The translations under genes were made by a program, and so were the position numbers. From Nitrospina sp. (GTDB taxonomy: Bacteria; Nitrospinota; Nitrospinia; Nitrospinales; VA-1), in contig JABHBK010000058.1 of NCBI GenBank assembly GCA_018673915.1, forward strand, positions 23,858-87,857: 64,000 nucleotides of DNA. The letters run 5' to 3'. The notes under the pieces are model-generated. The model saw only the letters and a list, made by a program, of their open reading frames with translations. It searched no databases and was not told where the DNA came from. This document shows, piece by piece, positions 53,913 to 63,462 of the stretch (position 1 is the first letter of the stretch; every line of letters begins with the position of its first letter).

Positions 53913-54779
53913 GTGAAAAACATAAGGTTATTTTGCAAGCAAAAACCCACTGTGGACCAGAAGGTCGTGAGTGACCTGGTACGTTGGCTACGGGAACGGG
54001 ACTGCAACATTTATATCGATCCAGACACCGGCGAGCTGATCGGAGAAACTGCTACTTGCTCCAAGGAAGAAGTTCCCGCAAATTCTGAGCTGATCATAGT
54101 GCTGGGAGGAGACGGAACCCTGCTAAATGTAGCCCGCATCGCCCACCCGCACAATGTTCCCATTCTGGGAGTTAACTTTGGTACTTTGGGATTTTTAACC
54201 GAAACCACCTTGGGAGAGCTCTATCCCACCCTTGAAAGCGTCTTAAACAAAGAATGCAAAATTGAGCAACGTATGTTGCTGAATGCCTCCCTTTGGCGAG
54301 GTGATACAAAAATGCATGATTTTAACGTATTGAACGATATTGTGATCAATAAGGGTGCTCTTGCAAGAATCATCGACCTTACAGTACAGGTTAACGACCA
54401 ACCCATGACATCATACCGGGCAGATGGATTGATCATAGCCACACCAACTGGCTCCACCGCTTATTCTCTATCAGCGGGAGGACCCATCATCCACCCCAGC
54501 ATGGAAGCTTTGGTTTTAAGTCCGATTTGTCCCTTTACTCTGACCAACCGACCCATTGTGGTACCGGACACATCCAGAATCAAAGTCCAACTGACCAAGC
54601 GCCATGAAGACGAAGATGTCAGAATAACGCTTGATGGAAAAGTGGGTTGTGCCATGAAGTCTGGAGATATACTTGCAGCAGAAAAGACTCAGGTTTCGAT
54701 AAAGCTGGTGCAGGCCCCCGGAAAAAACTACTATCAAACTCTGAGAAAAAAACTTCATTGGGGAAGCACCGCCGAATAG
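53913..54779 (+). CDS. nadK: NAD kinase
   Basis: This 288-residue protein has the catalytic LGGDGTLLNVARIA (GGDG motif near residue 70), NDIVINKGALARI and ADGLIIATPTGSTAYSLSAG, all diagnostic of bacterial NadK. It phosphorylates NAD to NADP in the cytoplasm. The start is GTG at 53913 with GAGG five bases upstream. Confidence 0.96.
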   Translation: MKNIRLFCKQKPTVDQKVVSDLVRWLRERDCNIYIDPDTGELIGETATCSKEEVPANSELIIVLGGDGTLLNVARIAHPHNVPILGVNFGTLGFLTETTLGELYPTLESVLNKECKIEQRMLLNASLWRGDTKMHDFNVLNDIVINKGALARIIDLTVQVNDQPMTSYRADGLIIATPTGSTAYSLSAGGPIIHPSMEALVLSPICPFTLTNRPIVVPDTSRIKVQLTKRHEDEDVRITLDGKVGCAMKSGDILAAEKTQVSIKLVQAPGKNYYQTLRKKLHWGSTAE

Positions 54780-54839
54780 CACCTAAAAACCACAGCCCCC
54801 ATCAGGTCCTAATCACCCTGTTTTTGATTAGATCCAATT

Positions 54840-55745
54840 ATGAATCAAAATATCATTGCCTGCGGTCAAAAAGTTGATATTGGAACCCGCGTGGTCTTAT
54901 GGGACGAAGGGTTTGTGTGCCCTAACAAGAGAGGCCGATCTACCTGTTCCCATCACGATCAAAAGCTCAATGACGCACCCTCCAAAAAAGATTCAGCCTA
55001 TAAAATTCTCAATTCTCAATCAGCATACGAAGAACTGGTTCAGCACGTTCATCAGTTCGTTTTGCATTACGATGCATGCTACAGTTCCTTCCACTGCCAT
55101 CAATTGATGGCGGAAAGTTCATTCAAGGGTAGTCATTTTTACCTGGATCTCGATGGCACCATTTACCAGACCTGCGACTTGTACTGGAAGACCAATACCG
55201 CGCCTGCAGATGATCGGCAAGGAAACGAAAGAGCGGTTCATGTCGAAATGGCCAACCTCGCATCGGAAGCTCTGGCCCTCGAATCAGAATGGCTCCCTTC
55301 CAACCATGACAAATACAAAAAGAAAAAAGGTCAATGGGTATTGGATTTGCCCAAGAACTACCGTAAAAACCTTCAGGTAGCCGGATTTCAAATCACTCCC
55401 TCACGCACTCATGGTGAAAGGGGATACTTCAGCAAAAAGATCAATGGCCGAATAGTCCGCATGTGGGATTTTACAGAGGAACAATATCAAGCCTTGATCA
55501 AACTCAGCATAGGAATCAACCGTCTTCTGCCCAAAATTAAGCTGCAAGTGCCTTTTGATAAAAAATCTGGCCGACATCCTCTGGACCGGTTAAAGAACTA
55601 TTCCAAGTTTTCAGGTATCTTGGGCCATGCTCATGTTCAAAAAGGTGAAAGCGGAGTGGAGTGCAAATACGACCCTGGCTCAGCCTTCAACTGGCCTCGA
55701 TTGAGAAAAGAGTTTGCCATGCATGGCAAACGAAAAGTGACGTGA
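54840..55745 (+). CDS. N-acetylmuramoyl-L-alanine amidase-like (Amidase_2/PGRP fold), no signal peptide
   Basis: This 301-residue protein shows amidase_2-type elements: FVLHYDACYSSFHCHQL (candidate zinc His), GSHFYLDLDGTIYQTCDL, NERAVHVEMAN, and late in the chain GILGHAHVQKGE with KYDPGSAFNW. The last is the typical His and 'DPG..F.W' end. There is no N-terminal signal, and six Cys are present, as expected for a cytoplasmic AmpD-like recycler or a protein released by lysis. There are no phage genes around it. Which residues bind zinc is not certain. Confidence 0.8.
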   Translation: MNQNIIACGQKVDIGTRVVLWDEGFVCPNKRGRSTCSHHDQKLNDAPSKKDSAYKILNSQSAYEELVQHVHQFVLHYDACYSSFHCHQLMAESSFKGSHFYLDLDGTIYQTCDLYWKTNTAPADDRQGNERAVHVEMANLASEALALESEWLPSNHDKYKKKKGQWVLDLPKNYRKNLQVAGFQITPSRTHGERGYFSKKINGRIVRMWDFTEEQYQALIKLSIGINRLLPKIKLQVPFDKKSGRHPLDRLKNYSKFSGILGHAHVQKGESGVECKYDPGSAFNWPRLRKEFAMHGKRKVT

Positions 55746-55865
55746 GCCCCTTCTGCTCCCAATAAAGTTTTAGGCTTTGATCCCTACCAGGGAAATTGAG
55801 GTTGACGTTTAGCCCAGTTTGGGAGAAGCTTGAACCATTCAATAAATTTTGCTACAAATCATGAT

Positions 55866-56381
55866 ATGCATCAGCCCATTTTCATTCGATTTTTAATATT
55901 GCTGATTGGAACAGCGGTTCTTTTACTTCCCCAATTGGCTGCCGCTGAAACCTGGTACGTTAAAAAATCGCGCACCAAACTACAGGCCGAAGCTTCAGCA
56001 CGATCCAAAGTTTTGAGCAAACTCGAACAAGGAACTCCGGTTAACGTGAAGAAAAAATCTGGTAAATTTTTTCAGGTTTCCACAGGCGGAAAGTCTGGCT
56101 GGGTTTTCCGTTTCAAGCTTTCTAAGAAAGCTCCGGCGGGTGGACAGGGTGAAGGGGATGTACTCGGCGCCCTGGGAGGAAACCAGAGAATGGCCGCCCG
56201 GGAATCGGCTTCAGGTTCCAGCATCAGGGGTTTGAGTCCAATTTCTGAGCAACATGCCCGGGAAAAAGGGGCTACCTCTGAAAGCATTCAGGCGGTTAAA
56301 GATATGGAAGATTTTATAGTTCGGCCCGGACAACTGGACCGGTTTCTTGAAGAAGGTAAACTGGGTGAGTATTCCCAATAA
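55866..56381 (+). CDS. Secreted bacterial SH3-domain protein
   Basis: About 171 residues from ATG 55866, which gives an ideal signal peptide (IFIRFLILLIGTAVLLLPQLAAAE). An upstream in-frame TTG at 55830 has a GGGAG box and is possible. The mature part starts with an SH3b domain (WYVKKSRTKLQAEASARSKV to GKSGWVFRFKL), then Gly-rich and helical segments. SH3b domains bind cell-wall or protein ligands. It lies 10 bases upstream of the M48 protease gene, probably one operon. Confidence 0.83.
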   Translation: MHQPIFIRFLILLIGTAVLLLPQLAAAETWYVKKSRTKLQAEASARSKVLSKLEQGTPVNVKKKSGKFFQVSTGGKSGWVFRFKLSKKAPAGGQGEGDVLGALGGNQRMAARESASGSSIRGLSPISEQHAREKGATSESIQAVKDMEDFIVRPGQLDRFLEEGKLGEYSQ

Positions 56382-56390
56382 AAATTAAAT

Positions 56391-57419
56391 ATGCGCAAAA
56401 TCAATATTAAAATTTTCGGGTTTTCTTTTCTCTGTTTGAGCTTGGGTGTCTTTTTATTCTGGGCCGCTCCCTCTTATTCCTTCAATTTGGGAAAAATACT
56501 GAAGGATGTGGAGAAGGCCACGCAACCCGAACCACAACCAAAAGAATTAGATATTACGATAGAGGAACCAACGTCTCCACCTCCTGAATCGCAACAAAGT
56601 ACTGGCAATGGTGGATTGATCGGTTTAGGTCAATCGCTGGGAGTGTTTGATAAAAAAACCTCCAATATACTAAAACAAAGTGTGAACACCCTTCAAGCTC
56701 TTCAACCAATTGCTTACCAAGAAGAGAAAGCAATTGGAGGCAGATTAGCAATTGAAGTATTTAGTCGCTATGGGGGTGTCTACAATGATCCTAAATTGCT
56801 GAGTTACATCAATCTTGTAGGGCAAGCCGTTGCGGATGTTTCTAACCGCCCTGATATTGACTACCATTTTGCGATTTTAAACACAGAGTTTCCCAATGCT
56901 TTCGCAACCCCAGGGGGTTATGTTTTTGTCAGCATTGGATTGTTAAAGATGATCAAAAATGAGGCCCAGTTAGCAGGAGTTCTGGCGCATGAAGTTGCTC
57001 ATATTACTCAAAAACACGCACTACAAACTTTGGAGCGAAGCAGGAGTCTGCAAGGAGTCAGTGCCCTGACGTTAACAGTGATGGATAAAAACCCGGGACT
57101 GTTTGATAAGTTGATCGATGAAGTTTCCAACGTCCTTTTCACCAAGGGTCTGGACAAAAATCTTGAGTTTGAGGCTGACCGGTATGGGCGTGAGTTCGCC
57201 TACCGCATGGGCTACTATCCCGGCGGACTCCAAAACTTCATTCACAAGCTGGGCGCAAGCAAAGAAAACGGGAACTCAATATTTATGAGCACCCATCCCT
57301 CCACAGGTGAACGTTACAACAGATTGAAACAAACCTGGAGCAGATACAAGAATGCTTCCCTCTACCCCGTACTGGGAATGCGGTTCCTATCTGCATTCAA
57401 AACACCGGATAAATTATGA
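56391..57419 (+). CDS. Exported M48-family metalloprotease
   Basis: This 342-residue protein has an N-terminal signal or anchor (FSFLCLSLGVFLFWAAPSYS) and a Pro/Glu-rich spacer. The M48 domain has zinc motif HEVAHITQKHAL (HExxH) and third ligand Glu in LEFEADRYG. PNAFATPGGYVFVSIGLL and THPSTGERYNRL are further family blocks. It resembles the BepA/LoiP group without TPR repeats. BepA-type enzymes act in periplasmic quality control. Its stop overlaps the next gene as ATGA (57416-57419). Confidence 0.92.
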   Translation: MRKINIKIFGFSFLCLSLGVFLFWAAPSYSFNLGKILKDVEKATQPEPQPKELDITIEEPTSPPPESQQSTGNGGLIGLGQSLGVFDKKTSNILKQSVNTLQALQPIAYQEEKAIGGRLAIEVFSRYGGVYNDPKLLSYINLVGQAVADVSNRPDIDYHFAILNTEFPNAFATPGGYVFVSIGLLKMIKNEAQLAGVLAHEVAHITQKHALQTLERSRSLQGVSALTLTVMDKNPGLFDKLIDEVSNVLFTKGLDKNLEFEADRYGREFAYRMGYYPGGLQNFIHKLGASKENGNSIFMSTHPSTGERYNRLKQTWSRYKNASLYPVLGMRFLSAFKTPDKL

Positions 57420-57901
57420 AGCGTAATTCCATTTTCCGGGATGAACTTCCAGGAGAAAAAAAGAGCATTATTAATCTGCTAATGACCGGCTACATCGTTG
57501 TCATCTCATGTTTGGGCTATGCAGCATTCTTTCTCTACGTCCAACTTGGGCAGGTTGAGAGAATTGTTGAGACCATGAATACCCAAACTTTAACTCCAGA
57601 TCAAATGGAGCTATTAAAGGATCGAATTGTCCGCAGTGCCAGACAATTAAAAAGTGAGATGGTTGGAATGGCGATTTTTGGAAGCTTGATATCTATTATT
57701 GGCGGACTCTATACTATCAGCATGGTGATTAAGCCCCTGAAAAAACTGGTAAGGTATGCGGAGGAGAAAGGAACTACAGAGCTTCCCGAAATAAAATCCA
57801 ATACTGAACTCAAACAATTGGCAACTGCGATCACGCTATTGACAGACAACCTAAATCAAACCCATCCCGTAGAAAAGGAACAACCTCAAAAATCCTCATA
57901 A
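57416..57901 (+). CDS. Two-helix membrane protein with HAMP-like segment
   Basis: This 161-residue protein has a membrane helix at about 20-45 (LLMTGYIVVISCLGYAAFFLY), a periplasmic helical stretch, then a second helix near 80-100. MVIKPLKKLVRYAEEKGTTE follows, resembling the start of a HAMP linker. No output domain follows. It is coupled to the M48 protease gene by a 4-base overlap, so it may be a protease regulator or membrane partner; this is inference. Family not recognised with certainty. Confidence 0.7.
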   Translation: MKRNSIFRDELPGEKKSIINLLMTGYIVVISCLGYAAFFLYVQLGQVERIVETMNTQTLTPDQMELLKDRIVRSARQLKSEMVGMAIFGSLISIIGGLYTISMVIKPLKKLVRYAEEKGTTELPEIKSNTELKQLATAITLLTDNLNQTHPVEKEQPQKSS

Positions 57902-57923
57902 TAAATTTAACCAGCATCTGGAT

Positions 57924-58685
57924 TCAAGAATCGTTGTAATTCCTCACTTTGCCTTCCAGTTCATCTTTGAAGGAAACAACCTCCCTTCTGGGGATGCCAA
58001 CTTCTCCTAAAAACTGAATAAAATATTTATAGGTTAAGGTCTCTTTCAAACGTAAGATCGTCTTCTGGATTCTCTCTGGAGACTGTGCAACCGGCACCAG
58101 ATCGTTGCAAAGCAATTCCACGGAATACGGTTTATTCGAAAGTCGAGCCATAAGGGTTGAAACTTTATAAATTTCCAGACCTTGCCGGAAAACCTCCTCA
58201 TCCCTTATTTCCTTTTTCACATACTTCACACATTTTTCATGGAGGATGAGCCGCTTCTGCCAGATTTCAGATTTTTTCCATTCCTCAAACCTGACTTTAA
58301 CAGGTTGGAGTGTGTTTAATTCTCGTATTTCATTTTCCCGGGATTGGTAATCTTCAAGGAGAGCTTTTTGTACCTCAATTCGGTTCAGTAATTCGTCATC
58401 GTAATATTTTTCGTGGAACTCCTTGTCAGCTCTTCTTTTGGCCCGCCATTTTTCATAACGGAGGCCGATCACATCCTCCTTGGTCATGGACTCAATTTCC
58501 TGATAAAGATTCTGAGTTTCTTTTATATGAAAAGACTTGGCCTCTTCAACCATTTGAGCGTATTTTTCGGGATTCTTTTCCTCGAGCTCCGCTAACACAG
58601 GCTTAAACTCTTCCCAACGAAGATTAGCCTGCCATCCTCCAAAAATCAGGCCTCCGAAGATCAGTAGTTTGATGAGTTTTTTCAT
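57924..58685 (-). CDS. Hypothetical membrane-anchored helical protein
   Basis: This 253-residue protein has an N-terminal hydrophobic anchor (LIKLLIFGGLIFGGW), then an almost entirely charged, helical sequence with coiled-coil character (EELEEKNPEKYAQMVEEAKS, then RYEKWRAKRRADKEF). Two Cys are present (HEKCVKY and LLCNDLV). I do not recognise a family. It is convergent with the HAMP-like gene. The 271 bases upstream show no further feature. Confidence 0.7.
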   Translation of the reverse strand: MKKLIKLLIFGGLIFGGWQANLRWEEFKPVLAELEEKNPEKYAQMVEEAKSFHIKETQNLYQEIESMTKEDVIGLRYEKWRAKRRADKEFHEKYYDDELLNRIEVQKALLEDYQSRENEIRELNTLQPVKVRFEEWKKSEIWQKRLILHEKCVKYVKKEIRDEEVFRQGLEIYKVSTLMARLSNKPYSVELLCNDLVPVAQSPERIQKTILRLKETLTYKYFIQFLGEVGIPRREVVSFKDELEGKVRNYNDS

Positions 58686-58956
58686 ATTTTTTTACCCTGA
58701 ATGATTAATCGGGGAACTCACTTTTCTAAAAGCACTAAATTGTTGCGAAAATCCAGACCAACCTTCATAACTTATCGGTTTTTGGTAAAAACTGTTTACC
58801 CCTGAACAAAGATTATTATCTGCTGAAGAGTGGCTGCTTAAAACAGGAGGTTTATATCGTTTCTAAGCTCTAGTTCAGGAACGAAAAAGGAATTGAACCC
58901 CGCCGAACGCCGCTCGGACAACTGGCGAATAACAAATAAAAGGGGTTGAGGGGTGC

Positions 58957-60513
58957 TTAATGCTTGAAGTGACGGGTGCCGGTGAACACCATGGCTATTT
59001 TGTGTTCATTAGCCGCTTGCAGAACTTCTTCATCGCGAATAGAGCCACCAGGGGAAATAATAGCGGTTATTCCATTTTTTGCAGCTTCATCTACGGAGTC
59101 CCGGAAGGGGAAAAAGGCATCGGAAGCCATTACCCCACCTTTTAAAGGTTTACATGCCTTCTCAACCGCAACGCGGGCAGAATCAACCCGGCTCATTTGC
59201 CCCGCACCAATACCCAAGATTTCCTTATCTTTAGCATAAACGATGGCATTAGATTTAACATGTTTAGCCACAACCCAGGCGAATTTCATATCTTCCATTT
59301 CCCGATCATCGGGCTTTCTTTCGCTCACTATCTTGAGTTGGTCTTCAATGTAAGTCAACGTATCTGGACTTTGAACTAATAGTCCCCCACCTATCCGTTT
59401 CAAGTCATACTTCACATTATTTGTAGGAGATTCCATTTGCGGCATCTCCATTAGGCGAACATTTTTTTTCGCAGCAAATAATTTTAAAGCTTCTGGGTCG
59501 AAACCGGGGGCCACAACCGCTTCAACAAAATTTTTTACGATTTCCTCTGCAGTTTGAGCGGTAACCCGTCTATTGAACCCAAGAATTCCTCCAAATGCAG
59601 AGGTCGGGTCCACTTCACGGGCCAGTGTGAATGTATTTAATTGGTCTTCGCCCAGTGCCACCCCGCATGGATTGGTATGCTTGATAATCACTACAGCACC
59701 CTTATCAAATTCCTTGACCAGCTCCCAAGCGGCATTTAAATCTATAAAATTATTGAAAGACAGCTCCTTGCCCTGGAGTTGTTTGGCCGAGATGATCTCA
59801 GAAGGCAATGGAGAACTTTCTTTATATAATGCGGCGGACTGATGCGGGTTTTCACCGTAGCGGAGTTCCTGCACTTTTTCAAAAGGTTGATTCAGCGTAG
59901 AAGGAAAGCTGGCTTCATCATTCCATTTTTCAGTTAAATACGTTGAGATCAAAGAATCATATCGAGCTGTGTGCGCGAATGCATCCCGACTCAACTGCCT
60001 GCATGTATTGAGTGTCACCGCCCCCTCTTCGACCTTCATTTCCTCGAGAACCCTGCTGTAATCTTTCGGATTTACAATCACAACCACATCCTGGGAATTT
60101 TTTGCCGCGGACCTAACCATCGCGGGGCCACCAATATCTATATTCTCGATAGCATCTTCTAAACGGCAATCCTTTTGTGCAACCGTTTGCTCAAATGGAT
60201 ACAGGTTGATCACCACCAGATCAATGGGCCTGATTCCATGATCTTCCATTGCCTTGACATGCTCGGGTACATCCCTGCGCGCAAGAATTCCACCGTGGAC
60301 CCTGGGATGAAGCGTCTTGATCCTCCCATCCATCATTTCAGGGAAACCGGTATAGTCGGATACTTGTATTACAGGAATTCCGCCCTTACGCAACAAATCG
60401 GCAGTACCTCCGGTAGAAAGTATCTCAACACCAAATTTCTGGAGCTCTAGAGCGAAATCCAATATACCGGTTTTATCCGATACGCTTATCAATGCCCGTT
60501 GAATGGGTCTCAT
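58957..60513 (-). CDS. purH: Bifunctional AICAR transformylase/IMP cyclohydrolase
   Basis: This 518-residue protein has an N-terminal IMP cyclohydrolase/MGS-like domain ([45 protein letters not shown]). A C-terminal AICAR transformylase domain has catalytic [10 protein letters not shown] (Lys-His) and [10 protein letters not shown]. Together these carry out the last two steps of purine synthesis. Length and domains are complete. Small genes lie just upstream on the same strand. Confidence 0.97.
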   Translation of the reverse strand: MRPIQRALISVSDKTGILDFALELQKFGVEILSTGGTADLLRKGGIPVIQVSDYTGFPEMMDGRIKTLHPRVHGGILARRDVPEHVKAMEDHGIRPIDLVVINLYPFEQTVAQKDCRLEDAIENIDIGGPAMVRSAAKNSQDVVVIVNPKDYSRVLEEMKVEEGAVTLNTCRQLSRDAFAHTARYDSLISTYLTEKWNDEASFPSTLNQPFEKVQELRYGENPHQSAALYKESSPLPSEIISAKQLQGKELSFNNFIDLNAAWELVKEFDKGAVVIIKHTNPCGVALGEDQLNTFTLAREVDPTSAFGGILGFNRRVTAQTAEEIVKNFVEAVVAPGFDPEALKLFAAKKNVRLMEMPQMESPTNNVKYDLKRIGGGLLVQSPDTLTYIEDQLKIVSERKPDDREMEDMKFAWVVAKHVKSNAIVYAKDKEILGIGAGQMSRVDSARVAVEKACKPLKGGVMASDAFFPFRDSVDEAAKNGITAIISPGGSIRDEEVLQAANEHKIAMVFTGTRHFKH

Positions 60514-60535
60514 TATAAATAGAAAAAAGTTAAGT

Positions 60536-60700
60536 TTACTGGGGAAGTTTTCTTTTGGGAGCCGGAGACTTCGTTATCAGAAAATCTGGAGTCAATGCAT
60601 TTATCAATTTCAACGACCAAACCGGAAATGAACCATAGGATTCCCAAAGTGCAGGTTCTTCTTTCGAGGGTTGAGTATCAGTTTTTTTGGGATCGGTCAT
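60536..60700 (-). CDS. Small protein, 54 residues, unknown function
   Basis: ATG at 60700, preceded by AGGT six bases upstream, to TAA at 60536-60538. The translation is plausible as protein: a polar N-terminus (MTDPKKTDTQPSKEEPALWE), an amphipathic middle (SYGSFPVWSLKLINAL) and a basic end (SPAPKRKLPQ). It lies 22 bases upstream of purH on the same strand and may be co-expressed. No family recognised. Confidence 0.45.
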   Translation of the reverse strand: MTDPKKTDTQPSKEEPALWESYGSFPVWSLKLINALTPDFLITKSPAPKRKLPQ

Positions 60701-60703
60701 TAT

Positions 60704-60838
60704 CTACCTGTCCATATAATTAAAGGGTTCTGGCTTGGGATACAATTGAAGTGCGAAGTCTACACTTTTTTGCCTGAATTTAAAATAAAAATCCCCTCTC
60801 AGCGCGGAGGCTATGATATTCCCTTCCAAAAATTTCAT
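60704..60838 (-). CDS. Possible 44-residue protein upstream of the 54-residue gene
   Basis: ATG at 60838 to TAG at 60704, ending three bases before the next small gene starts. The residues (MKFLEGNIIASALRGDFYFKF onward) look like a mixed globular sequence, not low-complexity. The ribosome binding site is weak. It starts 20 bases after the DUF6178-like gene ends. Evidence is position and composition only. Confidence 0.3.
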   Translation of the reverse strand: MKFLEGNIIASALRGDFYFKFRQKSVDFALQLYPKPEPFNYMDR

Positions 60839-60857
60839 GCCCAAAAGGGGTAATAAG

Positions 60858-62663
60858 CTATTGCTCATTGCCATCGGCCGCTGACCGGATGCAAAGACCG
60901 TGAGCAAACTTCCATTCAATAGGACGGGTGATATCCAGACTTCCAAATTGAGCCTCAAGATTTTTAGAGCATTCAGTGAGCAATTCTCTTAAATATGTCT
61001 TATCCAAGTCCGTCCAAGCCATAGGAGCTTTAAACAATTCCTGCTCAAACGAAGTGATTAAATCTTCATTACACACCTTTGCTTCATCCCGGAAAATACC
61101 TGGTAAAAAGATGATTTCCAGAAAACTCTTTGCCGCCACATCAGGAAGTGGCTCACAGGATATCTGACTAAACAAAACATATCTAGCGAGCGCTGTTGTT
61201 AATAAGGTTAACAGGTTTAAAGCTTCCCGGGTGTCTGGGTAATCAAACTCATTCAACGAAGATAAAAATGTTGACTCGTCCAGCCCCAACCCCTGTCTTG
61301 CGAAACGACTATAAAATTTCCATCGGGTTATAAAGTCATTGATAACCTCTACATCCTTAATGGATTTTGGATCCCTCCAATTGAAAGAATCCTCGTCATG
61401 AAGTAATTCGGCAATTTGCGGAAACCGAAAAACCAAAGCACCCAGTCTTTCTTTGTCTCCCGATGAGATAAAATTTTCGACATAGGAACCGTTTTCATTA
61501 ATAAATGTGGTTGCGGCAGATCGAACCTGCCTTAATTGCTCGTAACCCACTTGGAAAAAAGACTGAATCCAAACTTGATTCAGCAAGGCAACTCCCTTTT
61601 CAGGATCACCTTCTGCCCCCAGTTCCAAACCAATGTTTATATAACCCAGCGTTTTTCGCAGAGCCCGGTGTCGGACATCCGTGGATGACAAATCCAATCC
61701 ATCAGCAATAATGACCTTGTTGGCCAGACACACTAGTTCCCAGCGTAGAGCTTCATTTCGGCTTTCATTTTCCAGATTAGCTAGGCATTGAGTTAAAAAT
61801 AAAGTGTCGTCTAAATAAGCCAGTGGATATCGGGGGGAAGGCCCTAATTGGCTTGAGGAAAATTCTTCCTCAGAGGATAGTTTTAATTTCAAGGATTCCG
61901 GATCTAAACGGCTATAGATACCCATTGCTTCTTGAAATTCCGGGATGCCTCTTTCGCCAGTGCGGACTATTCTCCATTGGTAAGCCTTCTCTACGGTCAG
62001 GGTAACGGGATACCAAATAACCGCTTCAAAAAGGTTGTATAAAAGGTTTTGATCTTTTTCAGCAAGCAGAAGTAAAAGTTTTTTTATTTCTTTACTGTTT
62101 TCTATTTTGAAAAAAATATCATAGACCCCATCTAGAGTAAAATGTTCCAGTCCCTCCACACCGTCATAGGAATCTGTCATTTCATCCTTCTTAAAGATTT
62201 TGAAAAAAGCCTGAAAGAGCACAACCTTTTGGTCAAAATCCTCACTCAAAAACCATTCCAGGGTTCCAGGGTCTTGGCATTGATCTAATAAAGCGATCCA
62301 ATCTAATGCTCGTTTAGGTTGAAATTTGTCCCCCTGCCACCATTCCAAATCAAAAACATACTGCAGCTGATCCGGGGAGGCCATTGATAAAACCAAAAGA
62401 GAATCCTCTCTGCCCACCTCTTTAATCAAGTTGTAGACCTCTTCCACAGGGAGCGCTTGAGTCACCTCAACTGCTTTTTCGGAAAGCATAAGAAGGTTTT
62501 GCTGGAGTTGTGGATCAAGTCCAAGAATATACCCCACCTGCTCTTCCACTGACAGGCCGGACAAAATATCTTCAACCTTACGCGGCTGGGTTCTCACCCA
62601 ATCAACTGGAAAGGGTAAAGCCTTCTCGCCAAATTGGTTCTTTTTAAAAATATTATCGATCAT
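60858..62663 (-). CDS. Large helical cytoplasmic protein, DUF6178-like
   Basis: About 601 residues from ATG 62663 (GAGG just upstream; a TTG nine bases earlier is less likely). The sequence is mainly helical, with repeated short 'LSVEEQVGYILGLDPQLQQ'-type units. DLEWWQGDKFQPKRALDWIALL resembles my memory of the DUF6178 family, found in sulfate reducers and some nitrite oxidisers. No membrane segment and no catalytic motif are seen. Family recall is uncertain; the gene itself is well supported by length and clear translation signals. Confidence 0.7.
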   Translation of the reverse strand: MIDNIFKKNQFGEKALPFPVDWVRTQPRKVEDILSGLSVEEQVGYILGLDPQLQQNLLMLSEKAVEVTQALPVEEVYNLIKEVGREDSLLVLSMASPDQLQYVFDLEWWQGDKFQPKRALDWIALLDQCQDPGTLEWFLSEDFDQKVVLFQAFFKIFKKDEMTDSYDGVEGLEHFTLDGVYDIFFKIENSKEIKKLLLLLAEKDQNLLYNLFEAVIWYPVTLTVEKAYQWRIVRTGERGIPEFQEAMGIYSRLDPESLKLKLSSEEEFSSSQLGPSPRYPLAYLDDTLFLTQCLANLENESRNEALRWELVCLANKVIIADGLDLSSTDVRHRALRKTLGYINIGLELGAEGDPEKGVALLNQVWIQSFFQVGYEQLRQVRSAATTFINENGSYVENFISSGDKERLGALVFRFPQIAELLHDEDSFNWRDPKSIKDVEVINDFITRWKFYSRFARQGLGLDESTFLSSLNEFDYPDTREALNLLTLLTTALARYVLFSQISCEPLPDVAAKSFLEIIFLPGIFRDEAKVCNEDLITSFEQELFKAPMAWTDLDKTYLRELLTECSKNLEAQFGSLDITRPIEWKFAHGLCIRSAADGNEQ

Positions 62664-62691
62664 AATCCTCAAATCTAAAGTTGGACATCTC

Positions 62692-63462
62692 TCATGAACG
62701 CAACATGATAGTTGTCAGGATTCTTCCCGTCTTCCCTTCGCGTCGATAGGAATACAAATTTCGAGTAGAACAACAGGTACACTGGTCTATTGAAAAAATA
62801 TTTTCCTGAAGAAGTCCGGCTTTTTCACCCTCCATTTTATTCACCGCAATTAAGTCCAAAAAATATTTCCCTGGCAGACCGGACCGACACCAATGGGTAT
62901 CATCGGGCAGCATTTTTCTAAAAGGTTGAATGCAAGCCTCTTCCACCTCATAACAACATCCTCCAATTGCCGGCCCAATACCCGCAATTAACTCTTTAGG
63001 ACGGGATCCATATACACGATTCATCTCTCTAACTACCTTTAAAAGAATATTTTGCTCCGACCCTCTTCTTCCTGCGTGAATAGCACCTATTACCTTTAGT
63101 CGCGGGTCATAAATCAAAATAGGAAGACAGTCAGCAGTAAAAACTCCGATAGGCTTTCCGGGAATATCAGTTAACAAAGCGTCGGCTGATTTTTTTACCA
63201 CCTCACTATTAACGAGGCCTGAATCATCCAATATAAAAATTTTGTCGCCATGGACCTGATTGACTAAATAAAGGTCGTTGTTTGTTATCCCAATGGACTC
63301 CAAAAACCTTTTCACATGATAGTTTGTTTCTCCATACTTATCTTTTTCCTGAAAAAAAAACTCCTCGGTTTCCCCTTGATCATTTTTAAAACAACGAGGA
63401 CTTATGGCATGAACCAATTCAGGAAATGTTTCGAACTGATTAAATTTGAATTTTTTAAACAA
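62692..63462 (-). CDS. pgeF: PgeF/YfiH laccase-domain protein (purine nucleoside or polyphenol-type)
   Basis: This 256-residue protein has VNQVHGDKIF, ALLTDIPGKPIGVFTADCLPILI and GIGPAIGGCCYEVEE, the metal-binding Cys and His motifs of the PgeF/YfiH family. The usual HAGWRG reads HAGRRG here. Members act as purine nucleoside phosphorylase/deaminase and in peptidoglycan editing (removing L-Ser incorporated in place of L-Ala). It is the first gene of the minus-strand series ending with purH. Confidence 0.88.
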   Translation of the reverse strand: MFKKFKFNQFETFPELVHAISPRCFKNDQGETEEFFFQEKDKYGETNYHVKRFLESIGITNNDLYLVNQVHGDKIFILDDSGLVNSEVVKKSADALLTDIPGKPIGVFTADCLPILIYDPRLKVIGAIHAGRRGSEQNILLKVVREMNRVYGSRPKELIAGIGPAIGGCCYEVEEACIQPFRKMLPDDTHWCRSGLPGKYFLDLIAVNKMEGEKAGLLQENIFSIDQCTCCSTRNLYSYRREGKTGRILTTIMLRS

